From: Oceanospirillum sediminis
GTDB lineage: Bacteria > Pseudomonadota > Gammaproteobacteria > Pseudomonadales > Halomonadaceae
Direction of reading: 5' to 3'
DNA length: 44,163 bases
NCBI RefSeq assembly: GCF_014164585.1
Contig: NZ_JACJFM010000041.1
Location: 1-44,163, forward strand
The position numbers were made by a program, and so were the translations under genes. The notes beneath the pieces were generated by a model, which made no database searches, had not been told where the DNA came from, and saw nothing but the letters and a program-made list of their open reading frames with translations. Positions 1 to 7,273 of this stretch are shown piece after piece; within the stretch, counting starts at the first letter, position 1, and each line of letters starts with the position of its first letter.

Positions 1-17
1 AAGAACTTTATCAATAT

Positions 18-68
18 GATTTACCTGATTGGCAGCCCAATAGAGGTACAGGTTCAATCAGGTAAATC
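18..68. repeat. 14-bp inverted repeat, 23-nt loop
   Basis: Arms 18-31 (GATTTACCTGATTG) and 55-68 (CAATCAGGTAAATC) are perfect reverse complements. No T-run follows on either strand, so this is not a clear intrinsic terminator. It lies outside the transposase unit that begins near 208 and may be the end of a neighbouring gene or element beyond the window. Confidence 0.6.
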
Positions 69-207
69 CACATGAAACGTCGAAGAGCCAATAGAATCTG
101 TCATTACGATCTCCTATTGAAAAATAAAAATTAGGCAACCATTATTTGTAAAAATGGTCCTGAAGGCAATAGCGACAATATATGTCGATATAAAGAAAAA
201 AAAGAAA

Positions 208-562
208 GGACACCCACAAAATTAGACAGCTCCAAAACCCTCGTCTACGCTGAATTCAGCCACTAAGGAATTTCAGAGGATTCCCACATGACACGCGCAC
301 GCCGTGAGCAAATCAGTCCCACCGATACGCCCTACTATCACTGCATTGCTCGTTGTGTGCGTCGCGCTTTTCTATGCGGAAAAACAAGAGGACACCCATA
401 AAAATTAGACAGCTCCAAAATCCTCGTCTACGCTGAATTCAGCCACCAAAGAATTTCAGAGGATTCCCACATGACACGCGCACGCCGTGAGCAAATCAGT
501 CCTTCCGATACGCCCTACTATCACTGTATTGCTCGTTGTGTACGTCGGGCTTTTCTATGCGG
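208..562 (+). repeat. Imperfect direct repeat of a transposase 5' end (two copies, about 172 bp)
   Basis: Copy 1 (208-379) and copy 2 (390-562) are nearly identical. Both start with GGACACCC, run through the same leader and ribosome-binding region, and reach codon 31 of the transposase. They differ at scattered positions: a one-A length difference near 218/400, and substitutions such as CCCACC against CCTTCC in the coding part. Copy 1 stops abruptly and copy 2 begins 10 bases later. This looks like one element inserted into, or recombined with, an older copy. Confidence 0.85.
288..401 (+). pseudogene. Truncated copy of the RAYT-like transposase (N-terminus only)
   Basis: From ATG 288 the reading frame matches the first 31 residues of the intact transposase at 471 (MTRARREQISP..., one substitution), then runs for six codons into the leader of the second copy and ends at TAA 399-401. 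The AGAGGA ribosome site is also duplicated. At 37 residues it lacks the His-x-His motif and the catalytic region, so it cannot be active. It is the broken half of the duplication at 208-562. Confidence 0.8.
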
Positions 563-1472
563 TGAGGATGAGTTTTCAGGCCAATCATTTGAGCATCGTC
601 GTCAGTGGATTATTGATCGTTTAGTTCAGTTAGATCAGATGTTTGCCATTGATATCTGTGCCTATGCTTTGATGTCGAATCACTACCATCTGGTGTTGTA
701 TATCAACCAGCAGCAAGCACAAAGTTGGTCCGATGATGAGGTGATTGCCCGTTGGACTCAGTTGTTTACTGGACCTGTGTTGATTCAGCGTTATAAACGC
801 GGTGAATATCAAACTGATGCGGAGCTGGACAAAGTTGCAGAGATTGTCGCTGAGTGGCGGGAAAGGCTTATGGATATCAGCTGGTTTATGCGCTGCCTCA
901 ATGAGCATATCGCCCGTAAAGCCAATGAGGAAGATAACTGCAAAGGCCGCTTCTGGGAGGGTCGTTTTAAAAGCCAGGCGTTATTAGATGAGCAGGGTTT
1001 GCTGACCTGCATGGCTTATGTGGATCTGAATCCTGTACGTGCTGCTATTTCAGATTGCCCCGAAGCGTCGGATTTTACTTCTATCCAGCAGCGGATTTGG
1101 GAGTATGCACCGGAAGCCGACCATACTGAACCATCCCCCGATAAGCCTGTGTTGAAACCCTTCTCAGCCGAACAAGCAGACAGTGAGTTTGCCATTGCTT
1201 TTGATCCAGCGGATTATCTTGAACTAGTGGATTGGACGGGGCGTTGCGCCCGAGAGGATAAACGCGGCGCTATTTCTAGCCATTTCCCACCTATTTTGTC
1301 ACGTTTGAATATTGATGCGGAGCAGTGGCTTAAGGCGATGCAGCCATCTGGTATCAAGCCATGTCGGGCGATAGGGCATTTAGACAAGCTTAAATCATTT
1401 GCCAAACAGGTGGGGTGTCGTTGGTTAAGGGAGAGCCAACAGTTCTATCCCTTATTCAACAGATCCGTTTAG
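471..1472 (+). CDS. IS200-like / REP-associated tyrosine transposase (Y1_Tnp family)
   Basis: A 333-residue HUH single-strand transposase. Visible hallmarks are an N-terminal segment with TPYYHCIARCVRRAFLC, the metal-binding His-x-His motif in SNHYHLV (H71, H73), the family signature GRFWEGRFKS near 160-169, and the YVDLNPVRA block near 183-191. It is longer than classic IS200 TnpA (about 150 residues) and matches the large, REP-associated-like branch common in marine gammaproteobacteria. The ATG is preceded by AGAGGA at good spacing. No TnpB or accessory gene lies next to it. Its 5' 92 coding bases and leader are duplicated just upstream, showing past activity or recombination. The family cuts and joins single-stranded DNA at hairpins; I see no clear terminal hairpins or REP sequences here. 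Confidence 0.9.
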   Translation: MTRARREQISPSDTPYYHCIARCVRRAFLCGEDEFSGQSFEHRRQWIIDRLVQLDQMFAIDICAYALMSNHYHLVLYINQQQAQSWSDDEVIARWTQLFTGPVLIQRYKRGEYQTDAELDKVAEIVAEWRERLMDISWFMRCLNEHIARKANEEDNCKGRFWEGRFKSQALLDEQGLLTCMAYVDLNPVRAAISDCPEASDFTSIQQRIWEYAPEADHTEPSPDKPVLKPFSAEQADSEFAIAFDPADYLELVDWTGRCAREDKRGAISSHFPPILSRLNIDAEQWLKAMQPSGIKPCRAIGHLDKLKSFAKQVGCRWLRESQQFYPLFNRSV

Positions 1473-1512
1473 CCACAGCACATGCACTATCCCAGATATG
1501 TGAGGTGATCTA

Positions 1513-1620
1513 ATGGATACAGCCAGTCAGTTAAGGATAATTTCATTCACTGGAGATAAAATAGTCCACGGGAAAGCGACACCAGAGCATTTAAGCCAGG
1601 TACAATCTCACGGGGTCTGA
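1513..1620 (+). CDS. Possible 35-residue small protein
   Basis: ATG 1513 follows GAGGTGATCTA, a good ribosome-binding sequence at normal spacing, and the frame runs 35 codons to TGA 1618-1620 (begins MDTASQLRIISF). I recognise no family. It lies between the transposase and yccF, so it could be a real small protein, a decayed gene end, or chance. Only the ribosome site supports it. Confidence 0.25.
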   Translation: MDTASQLRIISFTGDKIVHGKATPEHLSQVQSHGV

Positions 1621-1728
1621 AACAGGACCATAAAGAGACTGAAGCCGCTATAGTAACGTGGTATCAAATGCAACCCTTCGGGCAATCCAGGGTCAGAAAT
1701 AAGACAACGCAAAAGGAAGCATGAAACA

Positions 1729-2145
1729 ATGAGAACACTGGGTAATATATTGTGGTTTTTACTGGGAGGAGTCTTTATGGGGCTTCTCTGGTGGTTTTTT
1801 GGAGTACTGGCATTTATTTCAATTATAGGTATTCCCTGGGGACGTTCCTGCTTCGTGCTGGGTAAATTTTCCTTCTTCCCATTCGGTAAAGAAGCGATTT
1901 CCCGTGATCAGCTAACGGGTCATGAAGATGTGGGCACAGGTGCTCTGGGCATGATAGGTAACATCATCTGGTTTATTTTTGCCGGAATCTGGCTGGCTCT
2001 GGGACATCTGATGTCTGCTGTAGCGTGTTTTGTGACTATCATCGGAATTCCTTTTGCTCTGCAGCACCTGAAACTGGCGATGATATCACTGGCTCCTGTC
2101 GGTCAGACTGTAGTCAATAAAGAAGATTTAACCAGAAAATATTAA
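1729..2145 (+). CDS. yccF: YccF family inner-membrane protein
   Basis: A 138-residue membrane protein made of two related YccF (DUF307) halves. Each half begins with a GNI(L/I)WF hydrophobic helix and contains a II/IGIP motif (SIIGIPWGRSC near 31-41; TIIGIPFALQH near 104-114). Roughly four membrane segments are visible, with the polar stretch KEAISRDQLTGHED between halves. Length and pattern match E. coli YccF, whose function is unknown. AGGAAG sits nine bases before the ATG. It appears to be transcribed alone, with a hairpin 30 bases downstream. Confidence 0.9.
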   Translation: MRTLGNILWFLLGGVFMGLLWWFFGVLAFISIIGIPWGRSCFVLGKFSFFPFGKEAISRDQLTGHEDVGTGALGMIGNIIWFIFAGIWLALGHLMSAVACFVTIIGIPFALQHLKLAMISLAPVGQTVVNKEDLTRKY

Positions 2146-2175
2146 GTTACCGATCAGACCGTTTGCTTACCAACA

Positions 2176-2204
2176 AAAGCCAGAATACAGAGTATTCTGG
2201 CTTT
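2176..2204. terminator. Hairpin terminator after yccF
   Basis: Perfect 13-bp stem: AAAGCCAGAATAC (2176-2188), loop AGA, GTATTCTGGCTTT (2192-2204). The T-run on the plus strand is only the three Ts of the stem, so termination efficiency is uncertain. Position just after the yccF stop supports the role. Confidence 0.6.
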
Positions 2205-2545
2205 ACATTATGACAATACTGCATAGTCAGCCCCTCTCCCATAACGGTTTAAGACTCGCTCCAGATTGTTTTCTGAAGCACCAACGTTTTATCTCTGATC
2301 AAACGTGTATCAGGCTTGCTGCAGAGCATAAGGAATCAGGCTGTAATATCCGCGCCCCATTACTATTAATAAATTATCTCCGTGAATAAAGTATCGATTT
2401 TGTCGGAATAATCGTATCTCTCAAATATTCACTGAATATTTTTATTCAGGATGTGATCCAGAATTCAGCTAAAAACATATAGAATTATGGGTTAGTTACT
2501 CAATCCCATTGTAATCGCATAGGTTTAATCGATGAGCGATATTAT
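2205..2545. other. Intergenic stretch without a recognisable gene
   Basis: No convincing coding frame on either strand. It contains a 7-bp palindromic hairpin, CTGAATA-tttt-TATTCAG (2432-2449), and is AT-rich. It ends at a strong plus-strand terminator (2546-2585). The terminator has no gene in front of it, so a non-coding transcript from this stretch is possible; I could not identify a good promoter. Confidence 0.4.
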
Positions 2546-2585
2546 AGCCCATCCACTTCTGCCGATATCTGGATGGGCTTTTTTT
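2546..2585 (+). terminator. Strong intrinsic terminator with no gene upstream
   Basis: Stem AGCCCATCCA (2546-2555) pairs with TGGATGGGCT (2570-2579), followed by a run of seven Ts (2579-2585). The nearest upstream gene, yccF, has its own hairpin 340 bases earlier. It could end a small RNA or stop read-through into the EAL gene. Confidence 0.85.
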
Positions 2586-2771
2586 ATCCATAGTGCCTAA
2601 AAACTCCAAAAATGTCTGACAGGGCGCTTATAAAACAGACTAATTTAGTGCGTTCTCCATGAAGTATCATGGCCATTCATTAGCCTCCCACCCTATAACA
2701 ATCTATAATATACACTTTACCGTATAAAAAAGTTTAATCTTGTTTATAGCAACTCTCAGGTGGGAAAACGG

Positions 2772-3545
2772 ATGACATGCATATCGGAAAAAGGCGCATC
2801 GGAGTTACCTTCATGTGATCGTTGCAGAAACCTTGCACAGCTTCCATTCAGTTTCAGCTTCGCCTTTCAGCCTATTGTCCGGGCAAGTACCAGATCCATT
2901 GAATCTTATGAGGCTCTGGTAAGAGGCACAGATGGAGAGCCTGCAGGTACTATTTTTCAGCATATAGATGAAACCAATATTTATCAGTTCGATCAGGCCT
3001 GTCGAGTGACAGCTATTAAAAAAGCAGTGGAGCTTAATCTGACGACATATCTGAACCTGAACTTCACACCGAATGCCGTTTACGAGCCTCATTTATGTAT
3101 TCGAACAACGCTGGATGCAGCCAATCGCTATGGTTTTCCATTAGAAAAGATTGTTTTTGAAGTCACCGAAGGTGAAGAAGTCAAAGATAAACAACACCTG
3201 GTCAGAATTATTAATAGTTATAAAGCAATGGGATTCAGAACAGCCATTGATGATTTTGGCGCAGGCTACTCTGGTCTGAACCTTCTGGCTGATTACGAAC
3301 CAGACACGATAAAACTGGATCGTGAACTCATTACAGATATACATATGCATTCCAGAAAACAAGCCATCATTAAAGGAATTATTCTGGTATGCCATGAGCT
3401 GAAACTGGAGCTGCTTGCGGAAGGAATCGAGCTGAAAGAGGAATATCTCTGGCTGAAAGATCAGGGCATTGATCTGTTTCAGGGCTATTATTTTGCTCGC
3501 CCCGGCTTTGAGTCATTGCCAGAAGTCGCTATTGAAAAATTCTGA
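2772..3545 (+). CDS. Stand-alone EAL-domain c-di-GMP phosphodiesterase
   Basis: A 257-residue, soluble, single-domain protein expected to hydrolyse cyclic di-GMP to pGpG. Catalytic motifs all look present: YEALVRG (the EAL motif), NLNFTPN (metal-binding Asn), FEVTEGE (Glu), IDDFGAGYSGL (paired Asp, loop 6), IKLDREL (Lys), LAEGIE (Glu) and QGYYFARP. The N-terminus carries CDRC before FAFQPIV, as in EAL proteins related to BlrP1 and YcgF, but no BLUF or other sensor domain precedes it. An in-frame GTG at 2760 exists, but CAGG at 2757-2760 is well placed only for ATG 2772. It is flanked by terminators, so transcribed alone. A separate BLUF protein is encoded at 21257; a link between them is speculation. 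Confidence 0.9.
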   Translation: MTCISEKGASELPSCDRCRNLAQLPFSFSFAFQPIVRASTRSIESYEALVRGTDGEPAGTIFQHIDETNIYQFDQACRVTAIKKAVELNLTTYLNLNFTPNAVYEPHLCIRTTLDAANRYGFPLEKIVFEVTEGEEVKDKQHLVRIINSYKAMGFRTAIDDFGAGYSGLNLLADYEPDTIKLDRELITDIHMHSRKQAIIKGIILVCHELKLELLAEGIELKEEYLWLKDQGIDLFQGYYFARPGFESLPEVAIEKF

Positions 3546-3678
3546 GCCAAAAGAATCAATAGAATGGATCATTCCGTTTTTCCTGGTGATCCAGTGTATC
3601 TTCCATTCCGTAAAGCACTACGGAACGGTTTATCCTCATTGCCAATAGTTAAAACATTACCATGTTTTATTGGTCATT

Positions 3679-3717
3679 AGTTCTGTCTGGCTCTCCTTGA
3701 GCAGACAGGACTTTTTT
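3679..3717 (+). terminator. Intrinsic terminator downstream of the EAL gene
   Basis: AGTTCTGTCTG (3679-3689) pairs with CAGACAGGACT (3702-3712), one G-T pair, followed by TTTTTT. About 130 bases past the EAL stop. A further small hairpin, TTCCGTA/TACGGAA, lies between them. Confidence 0.75.
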
Positions 3718-3808
3718 ATGTAACCCCGACCATTTTTTCTGAAAATATATCAGCATACCTCTCTCTTTTCTTTTACGATCAGTAGCTTACTTTATATACC
3801 AGACCGCA

Positions 3809-4738
3809 TCAGGCCTTATCCGGTGGAAAATGGCTGGCCAGATCTTCCAGATGTTGCTCAATAAAATCAGCAAAAACTCGCCCTCGCAGCGTTTGTCGAT
3901 CTTTTTTTGGTAGCACCAGATAACTATCAATCCCCATCTCAATACCCTTATTATGCAATAGCATCAGCTGTCCCGATGTCAGATCTGCTGCTACTTCATA
4001 ATACTCTGCCAGAGCAACCCCCTGCCCCAGCCTCGCAGCCATAAGCGATTGATAGTTGTCGCTGTAAAAAATATTAGCCTCCAGTCCTTTTACCTCACCG
4101 TTGGCAAATTGATTAAACCAATGGGTCCATCCTTTGGCTCTGTCATGCAGTAAAGGGTAATTCAGCAGTTCTGCACCATCTTCAATAGCAGGCCTGTGCA
4201 ATGTCAATGATGGCGATGCCACCGGATACAGCCTTGTAGTATGCAAACGCCGGGTTTCAAGATGAGATGTATCATCCGGCAGGCCAAAACAGACACAGAC
4301 ATCAAATTCATCAGGCAGAACCCTGGCATTCGGCACAATCTGACTGAGTCGGATAGATACCTCAGGATAAGTCCGGTTAAACCGTCCTATCACCGACATC
4401 AACAGGTTATTAGTAATTGAGGGTGTAGAACATAGAACCAACTCTCCAGCCATAGACTGGCTGTCAGCATCCAACTGGATTATCCCCTGAGTCATTCTGT
4501 CCAGGCCTTCGCTCACGGCATCCAGCAAACGCTGACCAGCGGGACTCAGGTATAGCCGTTTATGCTTTCTGACAAATAATTCTTGCCCCAGGGAGGTTTC
4601 TAAGCTGCGTATCTGCTGACTGACAGCTCCCTGAGTAACCCCTAGCTGTTCTGCCGCCCTGCCCAGATGACAGCTGATTGCTGCCGCTTCAAAGGCCCGG
4701 AGTGCATTAAGAGGGAGTTGTCGACGATCCATTTTCAT
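3809..4738 (-). CDS. LysR-family regulator, GcvA/AmpR-like branch
   Basis: A 309-residue LysR-type regulator. The N-terminal winged helix-turn-helix covers about residues 8-66 (LNALRAFEAAA ... LGVTQGAVSQQIRSLE ... LFVRKHKRLYLSPAG), with the LPLNALRAFEAAA opening typical of the GcvA/AmpR branch. The rest is the usual two-lobe effector-binding domain. It is divergent from the EamA permease gene at 4946, with about 207 bases between starts, the classic arrangement for a LysR protein that controls its neighbour and itself. ATG 4738 has no strong ribosome site; ATG 4732 is an alternative. The effector cannot be told from sequence. Confidence 0.9.
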   Translation of the reverse strand: MKMDRRQLPLNALRAFEAAAISCHLGRAAEQLGVTQGAVSQQIRSLETSLGQELFVRKHKRLYLSPAGQRLLDAVSEGLDRMTQGIIQLDADSQSMAGELVLCSTPSITNNLLMSVIGRFNRTYPEVSIRLSQIVPNARVLPDEFDVCVCFGLPDDTSHLETRRLHTTRLYPVASPSLTLHRPAIEDGAELLNYPLLHDRAKGWTHWFNQFANGEVKGLEANIFYSDNYQSLMAARLGQGVALAEYYEVAADLTSGQLMLLHNKGIEMGIDSYLVLPKKDRQTLRGRVFADFIEQHLEDLASHFPPDKA

Positions 4739-4945
4739 TGTTTAGATTTTCTATATAAAAATTTCAGTATTAATCGTTTTTTATCAGAAAAATTACTTGA
4801 TAGCATCTGCCAACTGTTAAATGACCTGAAATCCTCGGTTTATCTTTTGCGTCTATCGCTCTGCTATTACCTATACAGAGATACCGGACCGAAAGATAAC
4901 CCCGTCAGTGTCAGAGAGATTGATTGTTGTAGAGAATATCCGTCA

Positions 4946-5875
4946 ATGAGTTTATCTTTTTTATCCCGCTTTAATAGACACGACAATGCACAGCAACAAA
5001 ACGGACTCTGGATTATGATTCTGGCCATGCTGCTGATCCCTTCTGTTGATGTACTGGCGAAACTGCTGTCCAAAGATCTGGGTCCGGTACAGATCAGTTT
5101 TTTGCGTGTCGCTTTTCAGGCAGTATTTCTGCTGGTTGCCATACGGGGCCTGCCCCGGTTAATTCATTCAGCGGCTCTCACTAAAAAATTACTTATCGCC
5201 AGTTTGCTGGTCAATCTGGCTGTCACATCTATGGTCTGGTCTCTGGTTTCTATGCCGGTTGCTAACGCTGTGGCACTATTCTTTATTGAACCCTTGCTGG
5301 TTATGCTGTTGTCCTCTCTGTTACTAAAAGAGAAATCAGCACCAATTAAATATCTGCTGGCCCTGGTGGGACTGGCCGGTGCTCTGGTGGTTATCCGGCC
5401 TAACTTTCAATTATATGGCTGGTCATCAGTGTTACCTATGCTGGCAGCCCTGTTTTATGCTCTTTATCTGATTACCGTACGTACTGTACGCAGTCAGATT
5501 GCTACCTCAGAAATGCAAGCTTATATCAGTCTGGCAGGGATTATAATGATGGGGGCAATACTGCTGACAGGGCAAATCAGTGGTGCTGAACTGCTGGACT
5601 GGTCTCCGATACAGTTGCCTCACTGGCACTTGTTGATATTACTGGGGTTCTTTTCCGCTTTAACTCACTGGATGATCAGCACAGCATTCAGCCTGAGTAA
5701 GGCAACGACGCTGGCACCTCTCAGGTATCTGGAAATTATCAGTGCAACAGCATTAGGCTATCTGGTGTTTGGCGATTATCCTGACATTCTGACATGGACA
5801 GGCACGGCCATCATTCTGGGCTCCGGTTTATGTCTGATTCATCTGGACAGAAAACGAGAAGCCCGGAATAGCTGA
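4946..5875 (+). CDS. EamA/DMT-family transporter
   Basis: About 309 residues with ten hydrophobic segments in two EamA repeats, a drug/metabolite transporter fold. An inner-membrane exporter of small molecules is the usual role; the substrate is not readable. The frame stays open upstream to 4667, but that part overlaps the divergent LysR gene and is not hydrophobic. ATG 4946, just before the first membrane segment (WIMILAMLLIPSVDVLAKLL), gives the family's normal length. The second half begins near YGWSSVLPMLAALFYALYLI. It is divergent from and probably controlled by the LysR gene at 3809-4738, and convergent with the MaoC gene, whose stop is 11 bases away. Confidence 0.88.
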   Translation: MSLSFLSRFNRHDNAQQQNGLWIMILAMLLIPSVDVLAKLLSKDLGPVQISFLRVAFQAVFLLVAIRGLPRLIHSAALTKKLLIASLLVNLAVTSMVWSLVSMPVANAVALFFIEPLLVMLLSSLLLKEKSAPIKYLLALVGLAGALVVIRPNFQLYGWSSVLPMLAALFYALYLITVRTVRSQIATSEMQAYISLAGIIMMGAILLTGQISGAELLDWSPIQLPHWHLLILLGFFSALTHWMISTAFSLSKATTLAPLRYLEIISATALGYLVFGDYPDILTWTGTAIILGSGLCLIHLDRKREARNS

Positions 5876-5886
5876 TATCTGTTTTG

Positions 5887-6327
5887 TCAGTGCCTGCGGC
5901 CCATCATAATAACAATAAAGCTGATCACCTCATCACCGTGCTGATTATATCCACGAAACTGGATTTTCAGCACGCCTCTGTCAGGCTTTGAGCGAGATGG
6001 CGTCACAGAGAGGATCGTCGCCGACGGCGTAATCGTATCTCCCGGACGTACCGGAGCCAGAAAACGAAGTTCATCAATCCCTGGACCACCCATACTGACC
6101 GTCTGAAAGACACCAGACTGAACAATCATCCTGAAGCACAGAGCCAGTGTCTGGAAACCACTGGCGATCAGGCCACCATATGGCCCTTCTGCCGCCGCCT
6201 GATTATCAATATGAAAAGGCTGAGGGTCATAGGTCAGGGCAAAATCCAGAATCTGGCCTTCGCTCAGCGTAAAACCAGGCCCCTTAATTACTTCACCTTC
6301 CGTAAAATCATCCAGATAGCGAGTCAT
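5887..6327 (-). CDS. MaoC-like hydratase (hot-dog fold)
   Basis: A 146-residue single hot-dog domain protein. The MaoC/(R)-enoyl-CoA hydratase catalytic pair is visible in YDPQPFHID (Asp and His), followed by AAAEGPYGGLIASGFQTLAL, the usual substrate-tunnel segment, and the VRPGDTI motif in the second half. Members hydrate enoyl-CoA thioesters in fatty-acid or side-chain metabolism. GGAG lies eight bases before the ATG. No beta-oxidation genes are adjacent, so the acyl substrate is unknown. Confidence 0.88.
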   Translation of the reverse strand: MTRYLDDFTEGEVIKGPGFTLSEGQILDFALTYDPQPFHIDNQAAAEGPYGGLIASGFQTLALCFRMIVQSGVFQTVSMGGPGIDELRFLAPVRPGDTITPSATILSVTPSRSKPDRGVLKIQFRGYNQHGDEVISFIVIMMGRRH

Positions 6328-6523
6328 TCAATGCTCCGTTAAGTATTAACAAAGCACTCATTGTTACCCTGATCACGGGTGAAAAGAAACTACGCAGATG
6401 AATAGCGATAATGACTGTCAGTCATACCTGAGAGTACCTTGCCTTGTTCTCCAGCTGTTAACTGGAGAATACGTCAGTGCTGACAGAGTAATATTGCTCA
6501 GATATTTAGCATGATTTTCAAAA

Positions 6524-7033
6524 TCAGCGCTTAGCCAGAGCCTGCTGTACTGATTCTTTAATGCTATCCCTTTGGGCCACAATATCGCCAAATGTCATAC
6601 CATCAAACTGCTTTGCAACCTGCATACGAATATCCGGTTGCTTAAACAATTTTCGGAACAAAGTATTGGAACCCAGATCAAGGTGAGAAAAGTCACTGAG
6701 GGCTTTCAGCTCGGCATCAGTCTGTTGCTGAATATAGATATAGTAAGAAGCTAACCCCAGAGCTTCTGAAAATAAACGATGCCCTTTGATATCTCCGGGA
6801 TGACTCCCCTCGACCAGATCAAAGCTCAGATCAAACTGTTCCGGTGATGAGGCATCAATTTGAGGATACGTTTTCATAATCGTCATCGGCCAGAGGCTTC
6901 CGGCCCCCAGGTTATGGATCAGGCTTCTGTGACGATTCTCTCCGGCAAAGTGCAGAATCAGTCCGGTTACCAGAGCAATCAGAATATAGCTCCAGATTAA
7001 TGCAGATTTAAGATCCCATTGTCGTTTTATCAT
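6524..7033 (-). CDS. Membrane-anchored hypothetical protein
   Basis: 169 residues from ATG 7033, which has AGGA at good spacing. The open frame begins further upstream at 7114, but the extra 27 residues have no ribosome site. One N-terminal membrane helix (about 10-29, SALIWSYILIALVTGLILHF) is followed by about 135 polar residues, probably periplasmic. Features include LIHNLGAGSLWPMTIMKTYPQID and a C-terminal FGDIVAQRDSIKESV helix. I do not recognise the family. The segment 6328-6523 downstream holds an 8-bp hairpin (TTCTCCAG/CTGGAGAA, 6447-6469). It seems to be a single-gene unit. Confidence 0.7.
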   Translation of the reverse strand: MIKRQWDLKSALIWSYILIALVTGLILHFAGENRHRSLIHNLGAGSLWPMTIMKTYPQIDASSPEQFDLSFDLVEGSHPGDIKGHRLFSEALGLASYYIYIQQQTDAELKALSDFSHLDLGSNTLFRKLFKQPDIRMQVAKQFDGMTFGDIVAQRDSIKESVQQALAKR

Positions 7034-7211
7034 TATTGTAGTCCTGTGACTCTGATTCAGATACATCTGTAATACATCAATTGTGCAGGTGTATCGGACA
7101 GCTATCCGATACACCTGCAGACAGGATAACGACTAAGCCAATGATTCAGAAAGGAAAACGGATAATCCAGGACTAAAGAATAAAGCAACAAGGTTTAGCT
7201 GAACTGATTAA

Positions 7212-7243
7212 GAAAAATGGCAGGCTCATAATCAGCCTGCCAT
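7212..7243 (-). terminator. Intrinsic terminator of rhlE
   Basis: Perfect 10-bp stem ATGGCAGGCT (7217-7226) / AGCCTGCCAT (7234-7243). Reading the minus strand, the stem runs straight into TTTTT. It lies about 30 bases past the helicase stop. Confidence 0.85.
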
Positions 7244-7273
7244 CTTCAGAAAAACAAAAAACACTCCTGACGA

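Noticed and set aside
54..104. A 16-codon minus-strand frame with an AGGAG site (starts MTDSIGSS)
   Set aside because: It ends almost at once inside the inverted repeat 18-68. It could be the start of a truncated gene, but 16 codons are not evidence enough.
2760..2771. GTG start for the EAL protein
   Set aside because: The ribosome site CAGG overlaps this codon, so it can only serve ATG 2772.
4667..4945. N-terminal extension of the EamA permease
   Set aside because: It overlaps the start of the divergent LysR gene and would remove the promoter region; the family starts just before the first membrane helix near 4946.
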